Shown here: positions 37,628 to 46,412 of the stretch, one piece after another
Layout: each line of letters starts with the position of its first letter
Numbering within the stretch: the first letter of the stretch is position 1
Assembly (NCBI RefSeq): GCF_000271845.1
Contig: NZ_JH719395.1
Span: 274,911 to 338,910 of the forward strand
Length of the DNA: 64,000 bases
Direction: 5' to 3'
Source: Rhizobium leguminosarum bv. trifolii WSM2297
Lineage (GTDB): Bacteria; Pseudomonadota; Alphaproteobacteria; Rhizobiales; Rhizobiaceae
Notes under the pieces: model-generated
What the model saw: the letters and a program-made list of their open reading frames with translations, nothing else
What the model was told of the DNA's origin: nothing
The model's database searches: none
Position numbers and translations under genes: made by a program

Positions 37628-38929
37628 ATGTCGAAGAAAAACGGAAATGAAGCTCTCTCGCGCCGCGCTTTCCTTGCGTCCGCGGCAACGGTTGGCGCCA
37701 GCGCGATTGCCGCGCCGGCCTTTGCGCAATCGGCGATCGATACGCTGATCAATGCGCCGCGCCGCGGCAACTGGGACGACCAGTTTGATGCCAAGGCGGC
37801 TTCGCGCACGGCAAGTGCCGTCGTTTCCAACACGCCGATCCTTGGCCCCCAATCGGTCGCCAGCGCCCAGCAGGCGATCATGCAGTATCAGCAGATCGCG
37901 GCTGCCGGCGGCTGGCCAGAAGTCAATCCCGGTGACCAACGCCTGCAGCTCGGCGTCAGCCACCCCGCCGTTCAGGCGCTGCGTCAGCGCCTCGCGATCA
38001 CCGGCGACCTGCCGCGCGAGGCCGGCATGTCGAGCGCCTTCGATTCCTATGTCGACGGCGCCGTCAAGCGCTTCCAGGCCCGCCACGGCCTGCCATCCGA
38101 TGGTGTGCTCGGCGAATTCACGCTGAAGGCGATGAACATCCCGGCCGATGTCCGGCTGCAGCAGCTGAACACCAATATCGTCCGCCTGCAGACTTTCCCG
38201 GAGGACCTCGGCCGCCGCCACGTGATGGTCAACATCCCGGCCGCCTATGTCGAAGCTGTCGAAGACGGCAGTGTCGCGACGCGCCACACCGCGGTTGTCG
38301 GCCGTTTGAGCCGCCCGACGCATCTCGTCAACTCGAAGATCTACGAGGTCATCCTCAACCCCTACTGGACCTCGCCGCGCTCGATCGTCGAGAAGGACAT
38401 CATGCCGCTGATGCGCAAGGATCCGACCTATCTCGAAAAGAACGCCATCCGCCTGATCGATGGCAAGGGCAACGAAGTCGCCCCCGAGACCATCGACTGG
38501 AACGGCGAGGCGCCGAACCTGATGTTCCGCCAGGACCCCGGCAAGACCAACGCCATGGCCTCGACCAAGATCAACTTCTACAACAAAAACGGCGAGTACA
38601 TGCACGACACGCCGCAGCAGGGCCTGTTCAACAAGCTCATGCGCTTTGAGTCGTCGGGCTGTGTCCGCGTCCAGAACGTGCGCGACTTGTCGAACTGGCT
38701 CTTGCGCGAGACCCCCGGCTGGAACCGCCAGCAGATGGAGCAGGTGATCGCAACCGGCGTCAACACGCCGGTCAAACTCGCCATCGAAGTTCCGGTCTAT
38801 TTCGTCTACATCTCTGCCTGGGGCATGCCCGACGGCATCGTCCAATTCCGCGACGACATCTATCAGATGGACGGCAATGCCGAGCTGGCGCTCGATACCA
38901 CGGCCGGCATGGAACAGCCGGCCCAATAA
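37628..38929 (+). CDS. ldtP: L,D-transpeptidase LdtP (YkuD domain)
   Basis: This 433-residue protein has a twin-arginine-like signal (LSRRAFLASAATVGASAIAAPAFA), a peptidoglycan-binding domain (about residues 110-165, AVKRFQARHGLPSDGVLGEFT), and a YkuD catalytic domain with nucleophile C345 in SSGCVRVQNVRDL. It is predicted to form 3-3 cross-links or anchor proteins to peptidoglycan in the periplasm. LdtR is encoded just upstream. The ATG at 37628 is preferred over a GTG at 37616. A good terminator follows. Confidence 0.92.
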   Translation: MSKKNGNEALSRRAFLASAATVGASAIAAPAFAQSAIDTLINAPRRGNWDDQFDAKAASRTASAVVSNTPILGPQSVASAQQAIMQYQQIAAAGGWPEVNPGDQRLQLGVSHPAVQALRQRLAITGDLPREAGMSSAFDSYVDGAVKRFQARHGLPSDGVLGEFTLKAMNIPADVRLQQLNTNIVRLQTFPEDLGRRHVMVNIPAAYVEAVEDGSVATRHTAVVGRLSRPTHLVNSKIYEVILNPYWTSPRSIVEKDIMPLMRKDPTYLEKNAIRLIDGKGNEVAPETIDWNGEAPNLMFRQDPGKTNAMASTKINFYNKNGEYMHDTPQQGLFNKLMRFESSGCVRVQNVRDLSNWLLRETPGWNRQQMEQVIATGVNTPVKLAIEVPVYFVYISAWGMPDGIVQFRDDIYQMDGNAELALDTTAGMEQPAQ

Positions 38930-38955
38930 GCGGCGACCTCTGCATCGCAACCCTC

Positions 38956-38984
38956 AAACCGCGCCTTCCGGCGCGGTTTTTTTT
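38956..38984 (+). terminator. Rho-independent terminator after ldtP
   Basis: AAACCGCGCC, a TTCC loop and GGCGCGGTTT are followed by a run of Ts. It lies 27 bases after the ldtP stop. Confidence 0.9.
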
Positions 38985-39146
38985 GTGCCGGGGAGGGCGC
39001 GCTATCTCGTAGCCATCATTCGTCGGCGCCACACTGTCGCAAAATGATCGGACCGCGCGCTTTGCTCAGCAAATGTCGTTCTTCGTATTGCCCTTGCCAC
39101 AACGGAAGGCTAATACCTCACCGCATTCCAGTTGAGGAGCCCGCCC

Positions 39147-40445
39147 ATGACCAATGCTTCCACCGAATCCTTCTTCAATCGCTCGCTTGCGGACGTCGAT
39201 CCGGAAATTTTCGGCGCGATCGGAAAGGAACTCGGTCGCCAACGGCACGAGATCGAACTGATCGCTTCCGAGAACATCGTCTCCCGCGCCGTGCTGGAAG
39301 CCCAGGGCTCCATCATGACCAACAAATATGCCGAGGGTTATCCTGGCAAGCGCTACTACGGCGGCTGCCAGTTTGTCGATATCGCCGAGGAACTGGCGAT
39401 CGAGCGCGCCAAGAAGCTGTTCGGCGTCAATTTCGCCAACGTCCAGCCGAATTCCGGTTCGCAGATGAACCAGGCCGTGTTCCTGGCGCTGCTGCAGCCG
39501 GGCGACACCTTTATGGGTCTCGACCTGAATTCGGGCGGCCACCTCACCCATGGTTCGCCAGTCAACATGTCCGGCAAGTGGTTCAACGTCGTCTCCTACG
39601 GCGTGCGTGAAGGCGACAACCTGCTCGACATGGACGAAGTCGCCCGCAAGGCCGAAGAAACCAAGCCGAAGCTCATCATCGCCGGCGGCACCGCCTATTC
39701 CCGTATCTGGGACTGGAAGCGCTTCCGCGAGATCGCCGACAGCGTCGGCGCCTATCTGATGGTCGACATGGCCCACATTGCTGGCCTCGTTGCCGGCGGC
39801 CAGCATCCGTCGCCGTTCCCGCATTGCCATGTCGCGACGACGACGACCCACAAGTCGCTGCGCGGCCCGCGCGGCGGCGTCATCCTCACCAATGACGAGG
39901 ATCTGGCGAAGAAGTTCAACTCGGCGGTTTTCCCGGGTCTCCAGGGTGGTCCGCTGATGCACATCATCGCCGCCAAGGCCGTCGCCTTCGGCGAGGCGCT
40001 GCAGCCTGAGTTCAAGGAATACGCCGCCCAGGTGGTCAAGAACGCCAGGGCGCTGGCCGAGACGCTGATCGCGGGCGGTCTCGACGTCGTCTCCGGCGGC
40101 ACCGACAACCACCTGATGCTGGTCGACCTGCGCAAGAAGAACGCCACCGGCAAGCGCGCCGAGGCAGCTCTCGGCCGCGCCTACGTCACCTGCAACAAGA
40201 ACGGCATTCCCTTCGACCCGGAAAAGCCCTTCGTCACCTCGGGCGTGCGCCTGGGCGCGCCGGCCGGCACGACCCGCGGCTTCAAGGAAGCCGAATTCCG
40301 CGAAATCGGCAATCTCATCGTCGAGGTTCTCGACGGTCTGAAGGTCGCCAATTCCGATGAAGGCAACGCCGCCGTCGAAGCCGCCGTACGCGGCAAGGTG
40401 GTCAACCTCACAGACCGCTTCCCAATGTATGACTACATGGGATAA
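39147..40445 (+). CDS. glyA: Serine hydroxymethyltransferase
   Basis: GlyA (432 residues) is a PLP enzyme interconverting serine and glycine and supplying 5,10-methylene-THF. The PLP lysine is K236 in [24 protein letters not shown] and the [10 protein letters not shown] substrate region are intact. The start MTNAST follows TTGAGGAG. It is the first gene of glyA-nrdR-ribD-ribE, an order typical of Rhizobiales. Confidence 0.97.
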   Translation: MTNASTESFFNRSLADVDPEIFGAIGKELGRQRHEIELIASENIVSRAVLEAQGSIMTNKYAEGYPGKRYYGGCQFVDIAEELAIERAKKLFGVNFANVQPNSGSQMNQAVFLALLQPGDTFMGLDLNSGGHLTHGSPVNMSGKWFNVVSYGVREGDNLLDMDEVARKAEETKPKLIIAGGTAYSRIWDWKRFREIADSVGAYLMVDMAHIAGLVAGGQHPSPFPHCHVATTTTHKSLRGPRGGVILTNDEDLAKKFNSAVFPGLQGGPLMHIIAAKAVAFGEALQPEFKEYAAQVVKNARALAETLIAGGLDVVSGGTDNHLMLVDLRKKNATGKRAEAALGRAYVTCNKNGIPFDPEKPFVTSGVRLGAPAGTTRGFKEAEFREIGNLIVEVLDGLKVANSDEGNAAVEAAVRGKVVNLTDRFPMYDYMG

Positions 40446-40454
40446 GGAGTAGCG

Positions 40455-40931
40455 ATGCGCTGCCCCTATTGCGGTTCGGAAGATACCCAGGTTAAAGATT
40501 CGCGTCCGGCGGAGGACAATACGTCCATCCGCCGGCGGCGTATCTGTCCGGATTGCGGCGGCCGCTTCACCACTTTCGAGCGCGTGCAGCTGCGCGAGCT
40601 GATGGTCATCAAGAAGACCGGCCGCAAGGTGCCCTTCGACCGCGACAAGCTGGTGCGCTCCTTCGAAGTGGCGCTGCGTAAACGCCCTGTCGAGCGCGAC
40701 CGCATCGAGCGCGCCGTTTCCGGCATCGTCCGCCGGCTTGAAAGCTCCGGCGAGACCGAAATTTCCTCCGAGCAGATCGGCCTGCAGGTGCTCGAAGCGA
40801 TGAAGAGCCTCGACGATGTCGGCTTCGTGCGCTACGCCTCCGTCTATCGGGATTTCTCGCTTGCCGAGGATTTCGAAAAGGTCATTTCCGAAATCAACGC
40901 CAAGATCGCCCGCGACCCGCTGGACAGGTGA
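40455..40931 (+). CDS. nrdR: Transcriptional repressor NrdR
   Basis: NrdR (158 residues) represses ribonucleotide reductase genes. It has an N-terminal zinc ribbon ([15 protein letters not shown] and [16 protein letters not shown], four cysteines) and an ATP-cone domain ([16 protein letters not shown]). It sits 9 bases after glyA and 3 bases before ribD, so it is in the same operon. Confidence 0.97.
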   Translation: MRCPYCGSEDTQVKDSRPAEDNTSIRRRRICPDCGGRFTTFERVQLRELMVIKKTGRKVPFDRDKLVRSFEVALRKRPVERDRIERAVSGIVRRLESSGETEISSEQIGLQVLEAMKSLDDVGFVRYASVYRDFSLAEDFEKVISEINAKIARDPLDR

Positions 40932-40934
40932 GCC

Positions 40935-42251
40935 ATGAGCGTAATGCCGCATGACGAGAGTTTCATGGCGGCGGCGATCCGCCTGTCGCGCCGGCATCTC
41001 GGCCGCACCGCCACCAACCCCTCCGTCGGCTGCCTCATCGTCAGGGACGGCGTCGTCGTCGGCCAGGCGGTCACCGCCATCGGCGGCCGCCCGCATGCCG
41101 AGCCGCAGGCGCTCGCTGAAGCCGGCGCGGCTGCCCGTGGCGCCACTGCCTATGTGACGCTTGAACCCTGCTCGCATCACGGCAAGACGCCGCCCTGCGC
41201 CGAGGCGCTGATCGCCTATGGCGTTGCCCGCGTCGTTATCAGCGTCACCGATCCCGATCCGCGCGTCTCGGGCCGCGGTATCGCCATGCTGCGTGAGGCC
41301 GGTATCGAGGTAGATGCCGGTCTGCTCGAGGCGGAGGGCCGGCGTTCGCTCGCCGGCTATCTCACCCGCCAGACGAAGAATCGGCCCTATGTGACTCTCA
41401 AACTTGCGGTTTCCGCCGACGGCATGATCGGCCGCGAGGGGGAGGGACAGGTGGCGATAACGGGCCCGAAGGCCCGCGCCGAGGTTCAGGCGCTGCGCGC
41501 CGAAACCGACGCGATCCTCGTCGGCATCGGCACCGCGATTTCAGACGATCCGCTGCTGACGGTACGAACACCAGGTCTCGAAGCACAGTCACCCATCCGC
41601 ATCGTGCTCGATCCCTCGCTGGCATTGCCGCTGACGAGCAAGCTGGTTCGGACGGCACGGGACGTGCCTGTGATCGTTGTGGCGAGCGAGGAAATTTCGA
41701 CTTTAGCTGCGGATGCGGAGGGACTACCCCCCTCTGCCCTGCCGGGCATCTCCCCCACAAGGGGGGAGATCGGCAAGGAGCGCGCTCCGAATTCCCTCGC
41801 TCCCGTTGGCGATAAATCACCGTCGGCACCTGTTGGGCAGGAAGCAAGCCCCCAGCCAATCTCCCCCCTTGTGGGGGAGATGCCCGGCAGGGCAGAGGGG
41901 GGTACCCCACCCACCGACATCATCGCCGAAACAGACTCCCGACGCGCAGCGCTCGAAGCCGCCGGTGTCGAGATCGTCTACTGCAATCCCTATCATCCGG
42001 AAATCCTGCTGCCGGCCTTGGCAACACGTGGTATTTCCTCGCTTCTGGTCGAGGGCGGCGCCAAGACCGCCCGGCTTTTCCTCGAGGCTGGCCTTGTCGA
42101 CCGCATCCAGCTTTACCAGGCGCCTGTCGTCATCGGTGAGGGCGGTATTGAATCCCCGCTTGACGCAACCGACATACCATCGGGTTTTGCCCATACGGGC
42201 ACGCAGATGTTCGGCGAGGATCGCCTGGACGAATACGAAAGAGGGCTTTGA
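40935..42251 (+). CDS. ribD: Bifunctional riboflavin deaminase/reductase RibD with an in-frame RIME-derived insertion
   Basis: RibD (438 residues) deaminates and then reduces the pyrimidine intermediate of riboflavin synthesis. The deaminase domain has H54 in PHAEPQA, and C79 and C88 in PCSHHGKTPPC. The reductase domain begins around LKLAVSADGMIG and ends with SLLVEGGAKTARLFL. Between VASEEISTLAADAEG and DIIAETDSRRAALEAAG lie about 62 extra residues (about 263-325) encoded by a palindromic element at 41723-41908 whose length is a multiple of three. The family is usually about 360-380 residues. Both flanks of the insertion remain in frame and conserved, so the protein may be functional with a surface loop, or the locus may depend on another ribD. 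Confidence 0.93.
   Translation: MSVMPHDESFMAAAIRLSRRHLGRTATNPSVGCLIVRDGVVVGQAVTAIGGRPHAEPQALAEAGAAARGATAYVTLEPCSHHGKTPPCAEALIAYGVARVVISVTDPDPRVSGRGIAMLREAGIEVDAGLLEAEGRRSLAGYLTRQTKNRPYVTLKLAVSADGMIGREGEGQVAITGPKARAEVQALRAETDAILVGIGTAISDDPLLTVRTPGLEAQSPIRIVLDPSLALPLTSKLVRTARDVPVIVVASEEISTLAADAEGLPPSALPGISPTRGEIGKERAPNSLAPVGDKSPSAPVGQEASPQPISPLVGEMPGRAEGGTPPTDIIAETDSRRAALEAAGVEIVYCNPYHPEILLPALATRGISSLLVEGGAKTARLFLEAGLVDRIQLYQAPVVIGEGGIESPLDATDIPSGFAHTGTQMFGEDRLDEYERGL
41723..41908. repeat. RIME-like inverted-repeat element inside ribD
   Basis: The left arm (41723-41774) and right arm (41855-41908) are near-perfect inverted copies, each containing CCCCCTCTGCCCTGCCGGGC and ATCTCCCCC, around an 80-base centre. 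It is homologous to the element at 19768-19959. Both arms are open in the ribD frame: the left arm reads LPPSALPGISPTRGEIG and the right arm reads ISPLVGEMPGRAEGG. Confidence 0.9.
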
Positions 42252-42862
42252 TGTTTACCGGAATAGTCACCGATGTCGGCACGGTCGAATCCGTATCCCC
42301 GCTGAAGGAAGGCATCCGGCTGCGGGTCGCCACCGCCTACGATCCCACGACGATCGACATGGGCGCCTCGATCTCGCATTCCGGCATTTGCCTCACCGTC
42401 ACCGCACTTCCTGACGAAGGCAGCAACGGCCGCTGGTTCGAGGTCGAGGCCTGGGAAGAGGCGCTGCGGCTGACGACGATCGCCACCTGGCAGGAAGGCA
42501 GCCGCATCAATCTCGAACGGTCGCTGAAAATAGGAGATGAACTCGGCGGCCATATCGTTTCCGGCCATGTCGACGGCAAGGCGGAAATCCTCTCGGTTAC
42601 ATCGGAAGGCGACGCCACCCGTTACCGCCTGCGGGCGCCCGAACATCTGGCGAAATTTGTCGCCCCCAAGGGCTCGATCGCCCTCGACGGCACCTCGCTG
42701 ACGGTCAATGCGGTCGACGGCACGGATTTCGACGTCCTGCTCATCCGCCATACGCTCGAGGTCACCACCTGGGGCGAGCGCAAGGCCGGCGATTTCGTCA
42801 ATTTCGAAGTCGACACCATGGCGCGTTACGCTGCCCGGCTGGCTGAATTCCCGAGCGCCTGA
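42251..42862 (+). CDS. ribE: Riboflavin synthase (alpha chain)
   Basis: This 203-residue protein dismutates two 6,7-dimethyl-8-ribityllumazine molecules to riboflavin. It has two lumazine-binding repeats, each beginning like MFTGIVTDVGTV and GHIVSGHVDGKAEI, and the conserved GICLTV and GTSLTVNAV segments. Its ATG shares one base with the ribD stop (TGATG). Its usual partner ribH is not next here but 8.7 kb further on. Confidence 0.96.
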   Translation: MFTGIVTDVGTVESVSPLKEGIRLRVATAYDPTTIDMGASISHSGICLTVTALPDEGSNGRWFEVEAWEEALRLTTIATWQEGSRINLERSLKIGDELGGHIVSGHVDGKAEILSVTSEGDATRYRLRAPEHLAKFVAPKGSIALDGTSLTVNAVDGTDFDVLLIRHTLEVTTWGERKAGDFVNFEVDTMARYAARLAEFPSA

Positions 42863-42977
42863 ATCGAAAACCTGTACCGGTTTCCAGGGGCATACGACTG
42901 GCTCGCCGGGCGCGGAACATCACCAGGCGCTCGCCGCATGCGACTGCACGTCTGCGATGCGGCGCGGGCCATATAGC

Positions 42978-43847
42978 TCACCAATCCGGCGACAGTTTCG
43001 TCAGATACTGGCCGTAGGCGCTCTTGCCGAGTTTCTCCGCGAGCTTGGCGAGGTCGTGCTGCGAGATGTAACCCATGCGCCAGGCGACTTCTTCGGGGCA
43101 GGCGATCTTGAAGCCCTGGCGTTTCTCCAGCGTGCTGACGAAACCTGCGGCATCGTGCAGGCTGTCCGGCGTGCCGGTGTCGAGCCAGGCATAGCCCCGG
43201 CCCATCAGTTCCACGAAAAGCTCGCCGCGCTCAAGATAGGTTCGGTTGATATCGGTGATTTCCAGTTCGCCGCGGGGTGACGGCTTCAGATTGGCGGCGA
43301 TATCGACCACCTGCTGATCGTAGAAATAAAGTCCGGTCACCGCCCAGTTCGATTTTGGCTGCGTCGGTTTCTCCTCGATCGACAGCGCATTCATCTTTTC
43401 GTCAAAGCCGACAACGCCATAGCGTTCCGGATCGGTGACGTGATAGGCGAATACCGTCGCGCCTTCCCGCCGACTCGTGCCGGATTTCATGATTTCGGGC
43501 AGCCCGTGCCCATAGAAGATGTTGTCGCCGAGAACGAGTGCCGAGCTGTCGCCGTGCACGAAGTCGGCGCCGATGATGAAGGCCTGGGCAAGGCCGTCCG
43601 GGCTCGGCTGTACGGCATAGGTCAGCGAAATTCCCCATTGCGAGCCGTCGCCGAGAAGGCGCTTGAAGGCTTCGACGTCGTGAGGCGTGGTGATGATCAG
43701 CAACTCCCTGATGCCGGCGAGCATGAGCGTCGTCAGCGGATAGTAGATCATCGGCTTGTCGTAGACCGGCATCAGCTGTTTCGAGACGCCCTGGGTGATC
43801 GGATGCAGACGCGTGCCTGTGCCGCCGGCTAGAATAATTCCCTTCAT
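42978..43847 (-). CDS. rfbA: Glucose-1-phosphate thymidylyltransferase
   Basis: RfbA (289 residues) makes dTDP-glucose, the first step to dTDP-L-rhamnose. Nucleotidyltransferase motifs are [43 protein letters not shown] and [14 protein letters not shown]. It is the last gene of a minus-strand rfbC-rfbB-rfbD-rfbA block with 3-9 base spacers. Confidence 0.96.
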   Translation of the reverse strand: MKGIILAGGTGTRLHPITQGVSKQLMPVYDKPMIYYPLTTLMLAGIRELLIITTPHDVEAFKRLLGDGSQWGISLTYAVQPSPDGLAQAFIIGADFVHGDSSALVLGDNIFYGHGLPEIMKSGTSRREGATVFAYHVTDPERYGVVGFDEKMNALSIEEKPTQPKSNWAVTGLYFYDQQVVDIAANLKPSPRGELEITDINRTYLERGELFVELMGRGYAWLDTGTPDSLHDAAGFVSTLEKRQGFKIACPEEVAWRMGYISQHDLAKLAEKLGKSAYGQYLTKLSPDW

Positions 43848-43856
43848 GCCCTCTCC

Positions 43857-44744
43857 TTAAAGACCCTTATTCAGAAGGTCTTGCATGACAATCATCATGG
43901 ACTGCTTCCACTCCGGGAGCCGGATTCCATATGTTTTGGCGAGCTTGTCGCCGTTGAGACGCGAATTGGCGGGACGCTTCGCCGGTGTCGGATAGTCCGC
44001 CGTCGGGATGCGCTCGACGCCGACTTTTTTGCCGCCGGATTTAAGAAGCTCCGCGAATATCTCTTCGGCGAAGTCCGCCCAGCTTGCTTCGCCGCTGCCG
44101 GTCAGGTGAAAAGTGCCGCGGAGCGATGGCGCAGGGTCCGCTTCGAGACGGGTTGCGATGGCAAGAATCGCGTCGGCGATATCGAGTGCCGAAGTCGGGC
44201 ATCCTCTCTGATCGGCGACAACGCGAAGATGATCGCGCGTCTCGGAAAGCCGCAGCATCGTTTTCAGGAAATTGGCGCCAAAGGGGGAATAGACCCAGGC
44301 GGTGCGCAGGATGACGTAGTTCGGGTTCGCCGCCGCGACGGCTGTCTCGCCGGCGAGTTTCGAACGCCCGTAGACGGAGATCGGCGCCGTCGCATCCTCT
44401 TCGCAATAGGCGGAGGCTTTGTCGCCGCTGAAGACGTAGTCGGTCGAAATGTGGATGACAGGAACCCCGATCCGCGCGGCAGCCTCGGCAACCGCCCCGG
44501 CGCCTGCCGCATTGACGGAAAAAGCAAGCTCGGGCTCGCTCTCGGCCTTGTCGACCGCCGTATAGGCGGCGGCCGAGACGATCACATCCGGACGCAGAGT
44601 CGAGAAGGCGGCTGCGATGCTTGCAGGATCCGCAAGGTCCATTTCCGGCCGCCCGACCGCGCTGATTTCGATACCCATTTCGGCGCCACGTCTGAGCAGC
44701 GACTGAACGACCTGGCCCTGTTTGCCAGTGACGGCAATGCGCAT
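43857..44744 (-). CDS. rfbD: dTDP-4-dehydrorhamnose reductase
   Basis: This 295-residue SDR-type enzyme performs the last step to dTDP-L-rhamnose with NAD(P)H. It has an N-terminal AVTGKQGQVVQSL nucleotide loop, the VSAAAYTAVDKAES motif, HISTDYVFSGDK and the YGRSKLAGE catalytic Tyr/Lys. It lies between rfbB and rfbA in one operon. Confidence 0.95.
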   Translation of the reverse strand: MRIAVTGKQGQVVQSLLRRGAEMGIEISAVGRPEMDLADPASIAAAFSTLRPDVIVSAAAYTAVDKAESEPELAFSVNAAGAGAVAEAAARIGVPVIHISTDYVFSGDKASAYCEEDATAPISVYGRSKLAGETAVAAANPNYVILRTAWVYSPFGANFLKTMLRLSETRDHLRVVADQRGCPTSALDIADAILAIATRLEADPAPSLRGTFHLTGSGEASWADFAEEIFAELLKSGGKKVGVERIPTADYPTPAKRPANSRLNGDKLAKTYGIRLPEWKQSMMIVMQDLLNKGL

Positions 44745-44747
44745 CGC

Positions 44748-45806
44748 TTATTGTCCCTTGAAAACGCCGAGGCGTTCGCCGGAGTAGACGGTTTCGCGCA
44801 ACGACCTCCACCACCATTCGTTTTCCAAGTACCAGTGCACAGTTTTCTCGATGCCGGTTTCGAAGGTCTCTTGCGCCTTCCAGCCGAGTTCGCTTTCGAG
44901 TTTCGAGGCATCGATCGCATAGCGTGCGTCGTGCCCGGGGCGGTCCGTGACGTTGGTGATCAAACGCGTATGCGGTGCCTTGTCACTAAAGACGCCGTCG
45001 AGAATAGCGCAGATGCGATGAACGACGTCGATGTTCCTGCGCTCATTGCGGCCGCCCACATTGTATTTTTCGCCGGGGCGGCCTCTGGATGCGATCGTGA
45101 ACAGCGCGCGGGCGTGGTCTTCGACATAGAGCCAGTCGCGGACATTCGCGCCATTGCCGTAAACCGGAAGAGGCTTGCCCTCCAGTGCGTTCAGGATCAT
45201 CAGCGGAATGAGCTTTTCCGGGAAATGGAACGGGCCGTAGTTGTTGGAGCAATTGGAGACGACCACGGGCAGGCCGTAGGTGCGGTGCCAGGCGATCGCC
45301 AGATGGTCGCTCGCGGCCTTGGAGGCCGAGTAGGGCGAGGACGGATCGTAAGGCGTCGTCTCCTCGAAGAGGCCCTCGTCGCCGAGCGAACCGTAGACCT
45401 CATCCGTCGAGACATGCAGAAAGCGGAAGGCGCTCTTTCGACGGGCGTCAAGCCCGTCCCAATAGTGCCGGGCGGCATCCAGCAGGCTGAATGTGCCGAC
45501 GATGTTGGTCTGAATGAAATCGGCCGCGCCTGAGATCGAGCGGTCGACATGGCTCTCCGCCGCGAGATGCATGACGATATCAGGACGGAAGGACGCGAAT
45601 GCTTCCTGCATCCTGGCGCGGTCGCAGATGTCGGCGCGCAGGAACTGATAGTTCGGCGCCGATTCGACGGATTTCAGCGATGCCAGATTGCCGGCATAAG
45701 TCAGAGTGTCGACATTCAGCACCTCGGCGCCGATCTCGCTGACGAGATGGCGCACCAATGCCGATCCGATGAAGCCGGCTCCGCCCGTGACCAGTATGCG
45801 CATCAT
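44748..45806 (-). CDS. rfbB: dTDP-glucose 4,6-dehydratase
   Basis: RfbB (352 residues) converts dTDP-glucose to the 4-keto-6-deoxy sugar. It has the NAD-binding [15 protein letters not shown] motif, [23 protein letters not shown] and the catalytic [11 protein letters not shown]. Two tandem ATGs exist; the first (45806) has AAGGAT at good spacing. It is coupled closely to rfbC and rfbD. Confidence 0.96.
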   Translation of the reverse strand: MMRILVTGGAGFIGSALVRHLVSEIGAEVLNVDTLTYAGNLASLKSVESAPNYQFLRADICDRARMQEAFASFRPDIVMHLAAESHVDRSISGAADFIQTNIVGTFSLLDAARHYWDGLDARRKSAFRFLHVSTDEVYGSLGDEGLFEETTPYDPSSPYSASKAASDHLAIAWHRTYGLPVVVSNCSNNYGPFHFPEKLIPLMILNALEGKPLPVYGNGANVRDWLYVEDHARALFTIASRGRPGEKYNVGGRNERRNIDVVHRICAILDGVFSDKAPHTRLITNVTDRPGHDARYAIDASKLESELGWKAQETFETGIEKTVHWYLENEWWWRSLRETVYSGERLGVFKGQ

Positions 45807-45809
45807 GGA

Positions 45810-46388
45810 TCAATCCTTGGGTAGCTGTGCTGAATAGGAAAAATGGTTTGGCAGATCGGCGATCCGCGGCAGCGTCTTGTCCTTGTCGGACGATACCATG
45901 TCTCTTTCATCAAAGGGCCAGCGAATGCCGATCATCGGATCGTTCCACGCGATGCCTCGATCATGCTGGGGGCTGTAGGGTGCGGTTACCTTGTAGCTGA
46001 TGACGCTGTTCGGCTCGATCGTGACGAACCCATGTGCGAAACCGGCCGGTATCCAGAGCTGCTTGCCGGTTTCCGGCGAGAGCTCTTGAGAGAGCCATTT
46101 GCCGAAGCTCGGCGATCCCACGCGGATATCGACGACCACGTCCATGATCCGGCCGGCAAGGCAGCGCACCAGCTTGCCCTGTGCGAAGGGCGGGATCTGG
46201 AAATGCAGCCCCCGGACGGTGCCGGCCTGCGCCGAAAGTGATTCATTGTCCTGGACGAACGTGACGTCGGCCACATTTTCCCGGAACCAGGCATCCTTAA
46301 ATACCTCGGAGAAGTAGCCGCGGTGATCGCCGAAGCGTGGCGGGGTGATTGCAACAATGCCCTCGATGGCCGCGGTCTCAATGCGCAT
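45810..46388 (-). CDS. rfbC: dTDP-4-dehydrorhamnose 3,5-epimerase
   Basis: This 192-residue cupin-fold epimerase acts between RfbB and RfbD. Conserved segments are VTFVQDNESLS, GTVRGLHFQIPP with the catalytic His, VVDIRVGSPSFGKW and IPAGFAHGF. It is the first rfb gene on this strand, 24 bases after the large glycosyltransferase-like gene. Confidence 0.95.
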   Translation of the reverse strand: MRIETAAIEGIVAITPPRFGDHRGYFSEVFKDAWFRENVADVTFVQDNESLSAQAGTVRGLHFQIPPFAQGKLVRCLAGRIMDVVVDIRVGSPSFGKWLSQELSPETGKQLWIPAGFAHGFVTIEPNSVISYKVTAPYSPQHDRGIAWNDPMIGIRWPFDERDMVSSDKDKTLPRIADLPNHFSYSAQLPKD

Positions 46389-46412
46389 GACTTACCTTTT
46401 CTGCGGCCTTCA

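Noticed and set aside
39066..41180. A 704-codon open frame opposite glyA, nrdR and the start of ribD
   Set aside because: It is antisense to three recognised genes and its translation resembles no family.
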